Source: Arthrobacter_E sp041360795 (lineage in GTDB: Bacteria > Actinomycetota > Actinomycetes > Actinomycetales > Micrococcaceae). Taken from it: 64,000 bases of DNA. A program made the position numbers and the translations under genes. Positions 33,064-41,718 of the stretch are shown piece by piece. Each line of letters starts with the position of its first letter. Position 1 is the stretch's first letter. The stretch is from contig NZ_JBFUPW010000001.1 in assembly GCF_041360795.1 (NCBI RefSeq), positions 930,001 to 994,000 on the forward strand, given 5' to 3'. The notes under the pieces are model-generated. The model was given only the letters and a program-made list of their open reading frames with translations. It was not told the DNA's origin and did not search any database.

Positions 33064-34454
33064 CCGAAGTCCTCACTCAGCAGGCGGTCCGGGAACCCCA
33101 GCGCATCCGCGGGCTGGAGATGCCCTGGAACCGGGTGATGGGCAGCGCCGAGACCCCCGCCCGGGCCGCCCGGGCATTGGGTCCGTGGCACCCGCAGGAG
33201 TTCATGGCCGAGTGCGTCGAGACCATCCCCGAGGCGGGCGGTCTGATGACCTTCGTCTTCCGTCGCGGCGACGGGGCCCCGCTCGCGTTCCGTGCCGGCC
33301 AGTACGTCAACATCGCCTTCCCGGTGAACGGCGACGACGAAGAACCGGTGGACCGCAGCTACTCGCTGTCCAGCTCACCCACCCAGCCGTGGACCTTCAG
33401 CTTTTCGGCGAAGAGGGATTCCACCGGCGCGGTCTCGCCGTGGATCCACGAGAACGTGAAGCCCGGCACCGTGCTGGACATGCTCGGGCCGGTCGGCGCG
33501 TTCCATCTGCCGGATGCGGACCGCCGCGCCCGCTATCTCCTGCTGGCCGCGGGGGCGGGCATCACTCCCATCATGTCCATGGTCAGGACCATCCATTCAC
33601 TGCCCGGCCAGGCCGACGTCGTCGTGCTCTATCACGGGGCCGAGGCCGACGGCTTCGCCTTCCAGCGGGAACTGGACCACATTGCCTCCGTGGATTCGCG
33701 GATCCGGGTGCACTACTCGCTCGGCGACCGGGGCGTCCCGGAGGGATGGCAGGGCCTGCGCGGGCGGCTCAGTGCGGGGATGATCGACGAGGTCGCCCCG
33801 GACGCCAACGGCCGGCAGGTGTACGCCTGCGGTCCCGAGGGGTACCTGAACACCGCCACGGAGCTCCTGAAGAAGGTCGGGGTGGACGACACCTCGATCT
33901 ACATGGAGTTCTTCACCGGGAACCGGCAGACACTGCTCGAGTACCAACGGGAGATCGCGCTGGCCTCGGACATCGCGGAGGAGATCGCCGAAGAGATCGC
34001 GGAATCCCCCGAGGAGTACTACGAGAGCCAGCCGGCCGCCTTCGGGCTCTACGAACCTGGCTACGACGAGGACGGCACGCTCGACGCCACGGGGCTGCCG
34101 CTGGAAGCCGCGGGCACGGGAACACCCGACGCCGAGCCGGCGCCCGCACCCGGGGCCCCCGACCCCGCCGACTTCAGCACCGTGGGCACCGGAAGCCTCA
34201 CCCTGTCCTTTCTCCGCACCGGGGTCAACGTCCGGATCGACCCCAGCGAACACATCCTCGAAGTGGCGCAGCGCGCGGGCGTGCGGATCGGCGCCAACTG
34301 CAAGGAAGGCATGTGCGGCTCCTGCAAAGTCGTCAAGCTCTCCGGCGACGTCGACATGAACCACCAGGGGGGCATCCGTGCGCGGGAGATCGCCGCCGGA
34401 AAGTTCCTGCCCTGCTGCTCCACGGCGAAGACCGACCTGGTCATCGACGCCTGA
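33060..34454 (+). CDS. gbcB: Glycine betaine monooxygenase reductase subunit
   Basis: Passes electrons from NAD(P)H through flavin and 2Fe-2S to GbcA. 464 residues, longer than the usual roughly 360. Flavin domain with RSYSLSSSP near residue 100; nucleotide domain with LLLAAGAGITPIMSMV; C-terminal plant-type ferredoxin with Cys414, Cys419, Cys422 (CKEGMCGSC) and Cys452 or 453. Between reductase and ferredoxin, residues about 295-375 form an acidic, Pro/Ala-rich linker (AEEIAEEIAESPEEYYES). ATGA overlap with gbcA couples translation. The linker is the unusual part. Confidence 0.92.
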   Translation: MTEVLTQQAVREPQRIRGLEMPWNRVMGSAETPARAARALGPWHPQEFMAECVETIPEAGGLMTFVFRRGDGAPLAFRAGQYVNIAFPVNGDDEEPVDRSYSLSSSPTQPWTFSFSAKRDSTGAVSPWIHENVKPGTVLDMLGPVGAFHLPDADRRARYLLLAAGAGITPIMSMVRTIHSLPGQADVVVLYHGAEADGFAFQRELDHIASVDSRIRVHYSLGDRGVPEGWQGLRGRLSAGMIDEVAPDANGRQVYACGPEGYLNTATELLKKVGVDDTSIYMEFFTGNRQTLLEYQREIALASDIAEEIAEEIAESPEEYYESQPAAFGLYEPGYDEDGTLDATGLPLEAAGTGTPDAEPAPAPGAPDPADFSTVGTGSLTLSFLRTGVNVRIDPSEHILEVAQRAGVRIGANCKEGMCGSCKVVKLSGDVDMNHQGGIRAREIAAGKFLPCCSTAKTDLVIDA

Positions 34455-34507
34455 CCTCTCCGTCCCCCCGTCACCACACAGCACGTCTCAAGATCCAGGA
34501 GTAGATC

Positions 34508-35431
34508 GTGACCGTTGTTCTTGAAAGCCGCACCGCCGGCGAGGCGACTGCCGAAAACATTGCCACCCAGGGCAGGACCCCCACGCCCCAGTACGTCCTC
34601 ACTCTCGCCTGTCCGGAACGCCCGGGGATCGTCCGCGCCATCACCGCCTTCCTGGCGGACCGTGGCTTCGACATCATCGAGCACCAGCAGTTCGACGACC
34701 AGGTCAGCGGCAAGCTGTTCCTGCGCACGGCCTTCACCCCCGGCGACGAGGACGTCACCGTCGAAGGCCTCAGCGCGGAGTTCGCCGCCGTGGCCGAGGA
34801 GTTCGGCATGGACTTCACCATCCATGACGGCAAGCCGCAGCGCCTGCTCGTGATGGTGTCCAAGTTCGGCCACTGCCTCAACGACCTCATCTTCCGGTGG
34901 CGAGCCGGCAGCCTGGGGGCGGAGATCGCCGTCGTGGTGTCCAATCATGAGGACCTGCGGGCCATGGCGGAGGCCGCGGGCCTGCCGTTCATCCACGTGC
35001 CGATCACCGCCGACACCAAGCCGCAGGCCGAGGCGCGGCTGCTGGAACTCGTGGACGAGTATCAGGCCGATCTGGTGGTGCTGGCCCGCTACATGCAGGT
35101 CCTCTCTGATGGCCTCACCCAGACCCTGCGCGGCCGAGCGATCAACATCCACCACTCGTTCCTCCCGGGTTTCAAGGGCGCCAAGCCGTACCACCAGGCC
35201 TACGACCGCGGCGTGAAGCTCATCGGGGCCACCGCGCACTACGTCACGGCGGACCTGGACGAAGGCCCGATCATCGAGCAGGAGGTGTTCCGGGTGGACC
35301 ACAGCCTGGATGCGAACGCCCTCGCCACCGTCGGCCGGGACGCCGAGTCCCAGGCCCTGTCCCGGGCCGTGCAGTGGCACTGCCAGCACCGGGTCCTGCT
35401 GAACAACACCCGAACCGTCGTTTTCCGCTGA
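34508..35431 (+). CDS. purU: Formyltetrahydrofolate deformylase, copy 1
   Basis: Hydrolyses 10-formyl-THF to formate and THF. 307 residues: a 28-residue N-terminal extension, an ACT domain (about 30-105: YVLTLACPERPGIVRAI), and the formyltransferase-fold domain with INIHHSFLPGFKGAKPYH and ATAHYVTADLDEGPII. Start GTG at 34508. It stands 25 bases before dmg, whose product makes methylene-THF, so the likely job is to regenerate THF when betaine methyl groups flood the folate pool. A second purU follows the sox genes. Confidence 0.93.
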   Translation: MTVVLESRTAGEATAENIATQGRTPTPQYVLTLACPERPGIVRAITAFLADRGFDIIEHQQFDDQVSGKLFLRTAFTPGDEDVTVEGLSAEFAAVAEEFGMDFTIHDGKPQRLLVMVSKFGHCLNDLIFRWRAGSLGAEIAVVVSNHEDLRAMAEAAGLPFIHVPITADTKPQAEARLLELVDEYQADLVVLARYMQVLSDGLTQTLRGRAINIHHSFLPGFKGAKPYHQAYDRGVKLIGATAHYVTADLDEGPIIEQEVFRVDHSLDANALATVGRDAESQALSRAVQWHCQHRVLLNNTRTVVFR

Positions 35432-35456
35432 CGCGAACCAGGAGAAACACAAGAAG

Positions 35457-37964
35457 ATGAGCACATCACCACGAGTCGTCATCATCGGCGCCGGCATCGT
35501 CGGCACCAACCTCGCGGACGAACTCTCCAGTCGCGGCTGGACGAACGTCACGGTCGTCGAGCAGGGACCCCTGGAACTGGCGGGCGGCTCGACCTCCCAT
35601 GCGCCGGGCCTGGTGTTCCAGAACAACGGTTCCCGGACCATGACCCAGTTCGCCACGTACACCGTGGAGAAGCTCCTGGGGCTGAGCAAGGACGGCCAGT
35701 CCTGCTTCAACCAGGTGGGCGGCCTCGAGCTCGCCACCACGCCGGAGCGGCTGAAGGACCTCCATCGCAAGATGGGTCTCATGACCTCCTGGGGCGTCGA
35801 GAGCCGCATCATCGACGCCGACGAGTGCGAAAAGCACTATCCCCTGCTGACCACCGGCGCGCTGAGCGACGGCCGTGAGATCCTCGGAGGCCTGCTCATC
35901 CCGAGTGACGGCCTCGCGCTCGCGGCCCGTGCCGTGCAGCTGCTCATCGAACGCGCGAGCGAGCGCGGCGTCGAGTTCCGCGGCTCCACCACCGTGACCG
36001 GCATCGCCCGCGACGGCGGCAAGGTCACCGGCGTCGAGACCGACGCCGGCCTGATCCCCGCCGACATCGTGGTCTCCTGCGCCGGATTCTGGGGCCGCGA
36101 GCTGGGCAAGATGGTGGGGCTCGAAGTGCCGCTGCTGCCGCTCGGACACCAGTACGCCGTCACCACGCCCTTGCCGGAACTCGACGGGGTCAACGAGCTG
36201 CCCAAGGGTGCGAGCAAGCCCATCCTGCGCTACCAGGACAAGGACCTCTACTACCGCGAGTGGGGCGACCGCATCGGCATCGGCAGCTACGCCCACCGCC
36301 CGATGCCCGTGGACATGACCCGGCTGCCGCAGGTCTCCGCCGAGGAGATGTCGGATCATAAGATGCCGTCCCGCCTGGACTTCACGCTGGAGGACTTCCT
36401 CCCGGCCTGGGAGGACAGCCAGGACCTGCTCCCGGCCCTGCGGAACGCGGAGATCGAGGACGGCTTCAACGGGATCTTCTCCTTCACCCCCGACGGCGGC
36501 CCGCTCATCGGCGAGCACCCGGACCTGAGCGGCTTCTTCGTCGCCGAGGCGGTCTGGGTGACCCATTCCGCCGGCGTCGCGAAGGCCGTGGCCGAACTCC
36601 TCATCGAGGGCCGTTCTCGCACGGATCTGCACGGCACGGAGCTCACCCGCTTCGAAAAGGTGCAGACCTCCGACGACTACGTCTCGGAGACCTCGCAGCA
36701 GAACTTCGTGGAGATCTACGACATCCTGCACCCGCTGCAGCCCAAGGAATCCCCGCGGAACCTGCGCGTGAGCCCGTTCCACGTCCGGCAGAAGGAACTG
36801 GGAGCCTTCTTCCTGGAGGCCTCGGCCTGGGAGCGCCCGCACTGGTTCGAGGCGAACCGCGGGCTCCTCGAAGAGCTCCCGGCCGAGTGGCAGGCGCCGG
36901 AGCGCGAGTCCTGGTCCGGCATGTTCCACTCGCCCATCTCCGCCGCCGAGGCGTGGAAGACGCGAACCGCCGTCGCGCTGTATGACATGACGCCGCTCAA
37001 GCGCCTCGAGGTGGTCGGCCCGGGCGCGGAAGCGCTGCTGCACCGCCTGAGCACGGGCAACATCACCAAGAAGCCGGGTGCGGTCACGTACTGTCTGCTC
37101 CTGGAGCACGACGGCGGCATCCGCAGTGACGTGACGGTCGCGCGCCTCGATGAGGAGCGCTTCCAGCTCGGCGTCAACAGCAATGTCGACTTCGACTACC
37201 TGCGGGCCGAGGCGCGCAAGCAGTCCGCCGAGGATCCGTCGCGGTGGGCCCACGTCACGGACATCACCGGCAGCACCTGCTGCATCGGCCTCTGGGGCCC
37301 GCTGGCCCGTGAGGTGATCGGCAAGGTGAGCGGCGACGATCTCAGCAACGACGGGCTGAAGTACTTCCGCGCCAAGGAGATCTCCGTGGGCGGCATCCCG
37401 GTCACCGCGATGCGCTTGTCCTACGTCGGCGAACTCGGCTGGGAGCTCTACACGAGTGCTGAGTACGGGCTGAAGCTCTGGGACCTGCTCTTCGAGGCCG
37501 GCCAGGAGTTCGGCATCATCGCCGCGGGACGTGGCGCCTTCAACAGCCTCCGTCTGGAGAAGGGCTACCGTCTCTGGGGCACGGACATGAACACCGAGCA
37601 CCACCCGTACCAGGCGGGTCTCGGCTTCTCCGTGGCCAAGGACAAGGTGGGCTTCACCGGCGCCGAGGCGCTCGCCGAGCGCAAGGAACAGCCGGCGGAG
37701 AAGACGCTGCGCTGCCTGACGATCGACGACGGCCGCTCGGTGGTGCTGGGCAAGGAGCCGGTGTACGTCGACGGCGAAGCCTCCGGGTACGTCACCAGCG
37801 CCGCGTACGGCTTCTCGATCCACCGCCCGATCGCCTACGCCTGGCTGCCCACCGCCGTCGGCGTCGGAGACCGGGTGGAGATCGAGTACTTCGGTGAACG
37901 GATCCCCGCCACCGTGACGGCCGAGCCGCTCTACGACCCCTCCATGGAGCGCATCCGGGGCTGA
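35457..37964 (+). CDS. dmg: Dimethylglycine oxidase (FAD plus folate-binding GcvT-like domain)
   Basis: Oxidises dimethylglycine to sarcosine, channelling the methyl carbon to THF as methylene-THF and making H2O2. 835 residues. N-terminal FAD domain: VVIIGAGIVGTNLADEL at 8-24; His48 in GGSTSHAPGL is the likely covalent flavin site; His230 in LPLGHQY and Tyr264 in KDLYYRE fit the active site of the Arthrobacter globiformis enzyme, which this follows closely by memory. C-terminal GcvT-like folate domain from about residue 430. It ends the gbcA unit; a strong hairpin follows. Confidence 0.95.
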   Translation: MSTSPRVVIIGAGIVGTNLADELSSRGWTNVTVVEQGPLELAGGSTSHAPGLVFQNNGSRTMTQFATYTVEKLLGLSKDGQSCFNQVGGLELATTPERLKDLHRKMGLMTSWGVESRIIDADECEKHYPLLTTGALSDGREILGGLLIPSDGLALAARAVQLLIERASERGVEFRGSTTVTGIARDGGKVTGVETDAGLIPADIVVSCAGFWGRELGKMVGLEVPLLPLGHQYAVTTPLPELDGVNELPKGASKPILRYQDKDLYYREWGDRIGIGSYAHRPMPVDMTRLPQVSAEEMSDHKMPSRLDFTLEDFLPAWEDSQDLLPALRNAEIEDGFNGIFSFTPDGGPLIGEHPDLSGFFVAEAVWVTHSAGVAKAVAELLIEGRSRTDLHGTELTRFEKVQTSDDYVSETSQQNFVEIYDILHPLQPKESPRNLRVSPFHVRQKELGAFFLEASAWERPHWFEANRGLLEELPAEWQAPERESWSGMFHSPISAAEAWKTRTAVALYDMTPLKRLEVVGPGAEALLHRLSTGNITKKPGAVTYCLLLEHDGGIRSDVTVARLDEERFQLGVNSNVDFDYLRAEARKQSAEDPSRWAHVTDITGSTCCIGLWGPLAREVIGKVSGDDLSNDGLKYFRAKEISVGGIPVTAMRLSYVGELGWELYTSAEYGLKLWDLLFEAGQEFGIIAAGRGAFNSLRLEKGYRLWGTDMNTEHHPYQAGLGFSVAKDKVGFTGAEALAERKEQPAEKTLRCLTIDDGRSVVLGKEPVYVDGEASGYVTSAAYGFSIHRPIAYAWLPTAVGVGDRVEIEYFGERIPATVTAEPLYDPSMERIRG

Positions 37965-37980
37965 TTCGCAGTCACCCACG

Positions 37981-38020
37981 GCTCCGCCCCGGTCACGGAC
38001 CTCCGTGACTGGGGCGGAGC
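37981..38020 (+). terminator. Strong terminator after dmg
   Basis: Arms GCTCCGCCCCGGTCACGG and CCGTGACTGGGGCGGAGC (18 bp, one G-T pair) with a four-base loop, 16 bases past the dmg stop. Confidence 0.8.
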
Positions 38021-38156
38021 TGCGTCGTGCGTGGGCGGTGCGCACAGTGAAATGAAGGTGCCGCCGGGGGAGAGGGAGGAAGGCGTGCGGGAGCAGGGGA
38101 GGTGCGGGTGACACGGCCGGTCGATGCCCTCCACCCTGGCACTTCCGCGAACGGGC

Positions 38157-38624
38157 TCAGGAGCTGTGTTCGTTGGGGCGCCTTACCGCGGTTGAGTCGA
38201 CGCCGACGCGGTGACCGCGACCGTCGGTCGGGCGCAGTCGGGCCAGCGGGTCACCGTTCTCGTCCACGAGTTCGGAATGGGTTTCATCGTCGTTGAACGC
38301 GTATCGTTCGCCCCACTGGCGCAGGGCCACGATGACCGTGAAGAGGTCGCGGCCCGCGTCGGTGAGGACGTAGACCTGACGACGTCCGGACGCCGCCGTC
38401 TCTCGTTCCAGGATGCCGCGGTCGACAAGACGACGCAGTCGGTCCGTGAGGATATTGCGCGCGACCCCTGTGCGCTGCTGGAAGTCCGTGAACGACCGGG
38501 CGTTGTCCATGGCATCGCGAATGATCAGGAAGCTCCACCGGTCTCCGACGAGGTCGAGCGTCCGCGCGACCGGGCACTCCGGATCGGTCCAGGTCATATT
38601 GTCGTCGTGCACGGCCGTGTTCAT
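38157..38624 (-). CDS. HxlR-family winged-helix regulator
   Basis: 155 residues from ATG at 38624, which has GGGAGGCG just upstream; the longer frame to 38714 runs through the operator repeats. CPVARTLDLVGDRWSFLII opens the family domain, then NILTDRLRRLVDRGILERE for the recognition helix and wing. One Cys near residue 18, as in many redox- or aldehyde-sensing HxlR proteins. Divergent from an MFS gene; the two repeats between them are the likely binding sites. Confidence 0.9.
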   Translation of the reverse strand: MNTAVHDDNMTWTDPECPVARTLDLVGDRWSFLIIRDAMDNARSFTDFQQRTGVARNILTDRLRRLVDRGILERETAASGRRQVYVLTDAGRDLFTVIVALRQWGERYAFNDDETHSELVDENGDPLARLRPTDGRGHRVGVDSTAVRRPNEHSS

Positions 38625-38638
38625 CACGCCTCCCAATG

Positions 38639-38690
38639 AGTTGCAGATCGAAACTATTTTGCCATACTGAATCAGTTGCAAATTGCTACT
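38639..38690. promoter_or_regulatory. Pair of direct repeats, candidate HxlR operators
   Basis: AGTTGCAGATCGAAACT (38639-38655) and AGTTGCAAATTGCTACT (38674-38690): 13 of 17 bases agree. Each copy has partial dyad symmetry (AGT-GCA-TGC-ACT in the second). Start-to-start distance is 35 bases. They fill the hxlR-MFS divergent promoter region. Confidence 0.6.
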
Positions 38691-38703
38691 GATTGGAGAT
38701 GCT

Positions 38704-39918
38704 GTGGGACTCACGCCTGGCCGAAGGATGTTGCTTGCGACGGTCTGCTCGGTTGCCGTCGCGACGATCTACGTCGCTCAGCCTGTGCTCGCGCACATCG
38801 GGCGAGATCTGGGAATACCCGAGGCTGACCTCGGGTGGATCGTGGCAGCCGGACAGATCGGGTACCTGATCGGCTTGGCTGTCCTGGTCCCCTTGGGGGA
38901 CATGCTGGACCGGCGCAAGCTCATCGGAGGTCACCTGCTTCTCGCCGCCGTCGGCATGCTGGTGACCGCGGTCGCTCCTGGGCTGTGGCTGTTCCTCGTA
39001 GGTATCGCTGCGACGGGCCTGTTCGCCGTCGTCGTGCAGACGACCGTCGCATTCGCCGCTGACCTGTCGACACCGGCGGAGCGTGGCCGCACGCTTGGAA
39101 TCGTCACCTCCGGAGTCATCATCGGAATCCTCGGGGCTCGAGTGGTGGCCGGGGTGCTCGCCGATCTGTGGGGGTGGCGGAGCATCTACATCACCCTCGC
39201 GCTGTTTCTCGCCGCACTGTCGATCGCGGTCTTGACGCTGCTGCCGGCGGATCATCGCTCACATCGCCGGAGCTACGGCGACGTGCTGACCTCGCTGGTG
39301 CGCCTCTTCCGTGAACCGTTGTTCGTTTCGCGCGGGTTGATCGCGTTCTTCCTCTTCGCTTCCTTCGGCACGCTCTGGAGCGGGCTCGCGCTACCACTGG
39401 CAGCCGAACCGTGGCGGTTGGGCGCGGCCCAGATCGGCATGTTCGGAGTCGCCGGGCTCGCCGGCGCGCTGGGCGCTGCACGGGCCGGCAGATGGGCCGA
39501 CCATGGCCACGCCAACCAGGTGACCGGTGCTGCTCTGGCAGTGCTGGCGCTGTCCTGGATCGCATCAGGGCAGGTCACGTGGTCCCTCTGGTGGGTCGCC
39601 GTCGGTGTCATCGGCCTGGACTTCGCAGTCCAGGCCGCGCACGTCAGCAATCAGTCCCTTCTCACCGCCGCCTATTCGGAACAGACCAGCAGCGCGATCG
39701 GTGGTTACATGATCTTCTACTCGCTCGGCTCCGCCCTCGGGGCGACCGCCACCTCCACGATCTACTCCGCCTCGGGGTGGATCGGATGCGCCATTCTCGG
39801 CGCAGGGTTTGCCCTGTGCGGGCTCCTCACCTGGGCGTTCAGCCGGCGCACGGTCACGGCCTTTTCAGCTAATTCCCTCGCGGCTCGTAAGGACAGCGGA
39901 CCGTTCCGGCGCCGGTGA
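38704..39918 (+). CDS. MFS drug/metabolite efflux transporter
   Basis: 404 residues with about 12 hydrophobic segments; PLGDMLDRRKLIGGH is the loop 2-3 motif. Start GTG at 38704 is chosen for TTGGAG six bases upstream; TTG at 38683 falls in the operator. Members of this type in actinobacteria often export antibiotics, dyes or solvents. Control by the adjacent HxlR protein is inferred. The last 50 bases overlap the convergent APC gene. Confidence 0.88.
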   Translation: MGLTPGRRMLLATVCSVAVATIYVAQPVLAHIGRDLGIPEADLGWIVAAGQIGYLIGLAVLVPLGDMLDRRKLIGGHLLLAAVGMLVTAVAPGLWLFLVGIAATGLFAVVVQTTVAFAADLSTPAERGRTLGIVTSGVIIGILGARVVAGVLADLWGWRSIYITLALFLAALSIAVLTLLPADHRSHRRSYGDVLTSLVRLFREPLFVSRGLIAFFLFASFGTLWSGLALPLAAEPWRLGAAQIGMFGVAGLAGALGAARAGRWADHGHANQVTGAALAVLALSWIASGQVTWSLWWVAVGVIGLDFAVQAAHVSNQSLLTAAYSEQTSSAIGGYMIFYSLGSALGATATSTIYSASGWIGCAILGAGFALCGLLTWAFSRRTVTAFSANSLAARKDSGPFRRR

Positions 39919-41566
39919 GGACCGGTGCCCTCCGATGGTGGCGGTGATGCACGGGGCACGGCTGGAGCGCCAGGTCGCCCGTTTCCCCGGTGCCGGTCCC
40001 GTCGGCCGGATCCGCCGGAGCCTCCGCCACCGCGGCGTGTTCGGCGAGAACACCGGTCTGATGCCGGAGCTTCAGGCGGTAGAGCAGCGTTCCGATGACG
40101 ATCACCCCGACCACGAACATCACCCCGCCCCACTGGAAGTACCACTCGAACGGCGGGACGGAATTGTAGATCTCCTGACGCGGCCACACGAGGTTGAGCG
40201 TCATCGCCCCGCCCCACAGCACCGCCAGGATGTTCACGGGAAGGCCCCATTTCCCGAGGCTGAAACCGACCTCGGCGCCGTCGTCCTTCAGCGGCCACCG
40301 CTTCTGGAAGCGACGGCGGAGCATCGGCGCGGTGACCAGCAGATACGAGAGGTAGATCAGCACGATGCTGATGCTGGACAGGATGGTGAAGATGGCAGGC
40401 TGGGTGATGTTCACCAGCAGCGGGATGATCGCCAGCACGCCGATGACGATGGCGGCCACCGTGGGCGTCTTGCGCACCGGATCCACCTTGCTCAGCTGGC
40501 GGCTGAACGGGAGGTTGTTGTCGCGGGCCATGGCGAACATCATGCGGATGGCGGCGGCGTGGACTGCGAGCGTGCACACGACGACGGCGACGACGATGCA
40601 GACCAGGAACGCCTTCCCGAAGGGGCCGCCCAGGACGGACAGGACGATGTGCTGCAGTCCGCCGTCGGGGGAGCCCAGCTTCGGGTCGTTCAGATCCGGC
40701 GCCGCGAGGATGCCGCCGAACAGCAGCAGGCCGCCGAGCAGGAAGGACGCTGTGACGGCGCGGATGATCGCCTTGGGCGCGGTCTTCTTGGGATCCTTCG
40801 TCTCCTCGCCCAGGGACGAGGCGGTGTCGAAGCCGTACATGACGTAGCCGGAGGCCATCGCCGCGATGAGGAACACCCCGAAGAAGCCCAGGGGCTTGCC
40901 TTCGCCGAAACCGCGGGTGTCCAGCAGGACTTCAGGGCCGTTGTTCACGTGCCAGAAGAGTGCGGCGACCAGCAGGACGGCGGCGATGAGCTCGACGAAC
41001 ACGCCGATGCTGTTGATCTTGGTCATGAGCTTCACGCCGAACGCGTTGATCAGCGTGGAGATGACGATCATGCCGGTGGCCAGGACCACGCCGTTGATCG
41101 CGAAGTCGTAGGGGCCGGAACCGTCGCCGATGAACTGGAAGCCGCTCCACAGCTGCGGCAGGGTGATCTGCAGGGCCAGGGCGACGGACCCGAGCGCCAT
41201 GATCGACGAGATCAGGAGCAGCCAGCCGGCCAGCCAGGACGGGGTGCCGCTGCTGAGCCTCTTCGCCCAGTTGTAGACCGAACCGGCCACCGGATACCGG
41301 CCGGCGAGTTCGGCGAAGCAGAGCGCGACCATGAGCTGGCCGACGAAGACGATGGGCCAGGACCAGGCGTACGCCGGTCCGGCAGTGGAGAAGCCGAAAT
41401 AGAAAAGCTGGAAGACACCGGTCAGGATCGAGATGTAGCTGACTCCTGCGGCGAAACTGGCGAATTTCCCGATGCTGCGGTCGAGAGTCTGGGCGTAGCC
41501 GAACTCATCCATCCCGCTGCTGTCGGCGGCCTTGCCGGGGCCGGTGGCGGTGCGTGTTTCTGACAT
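39869..41566 (-). CDS. APC-superfamily amino acid/amine permease, possible choline or betaine uptake
   Basis: 565 residues with about 12 hydrophobic segments. N-terminal FGYAQTLDRSIGKFASFAAG and ELAGRYPVAGSVYNWAKRL fit the amino acid/GABA/choline branch of the family. The C-terminal 45 residues (His/Pro/Arg-rich: PVHHRHHRRAPVL) are poor in hydrophobic residues and overlap the MFS gene on the other strand, so the natural stop may have been lost or the tail extended. It follows betB by 152 bases on the same strand, which suggests uptake of choline or a related amine. Confidence 0.85.
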   Translation of the reverse strand: MSETRTATGPGKAADSSGMDEFGYAQTLDRSIGKFASFAAGVSYISILTGVFQLFYFGFSTAGPAYAWSWPIVFVGQLMVALCFAELAGRYPVAGSVYNWAKRLSSGTPSWLAGWLLLISSIMALGSVALALQITLPQLWSGFQFIGDGSGPYDFAINGVVLATGMIVISTLINAFGVKLMTKINSIGVFVELIAAVLLVAALFWHVNNGPEVLLDTRGFGEGKPLGFFGVFLIAAMASGYVMYGFDTASSLGEETKDPKKTAPKAIIRAVTASFLLGGLLLFGGILAAPDLNDPKLGSPDGGLQHIVLSVLGGPFGKAFLVCIVVAVVVCTLAVHAAAIRMMFAMARDNNLPFSRQLSKVDPVRKTPTVAAIVIGVLAIIPLLVNITQPAIFTILSSISIVLIYLSYLLVTAPMLRRRFQKRWPLKDDGAEVGFSLGKWGLPVNILAVLWGGAMTLNLVWPRQEIYNSVPPFEWYFQWGGVMFVVGVIVIGTLLYRLKLRHQTGVLAEHAAVAEAPADPADGTGTGETGDLALQPCPVHHRHHRRAPVLTGAGTVRCPYEPRGN

Positions 41567-41718
41567 CTGTGCTCCTCGTTCATGTGACCCACCGGTCCCG
41601 CCGCCCCGGGGGCGGGGCGGCGGAACCGATCAGGCGTGCCTCGTTGCACGCCCGGCCGGATCCTGGAATACCGGATGCTGCTGTTCCGCCGGTAGGCGCT
41701 GTTTTCTGGCGGTGCTGC

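Noticed and set aside
35466..38114. Long minus-strand open frame (882 codons) opposite dmg
   Set aside because: Shadow of dmg caused by GC-rich third positions; no ribosome site or domain.
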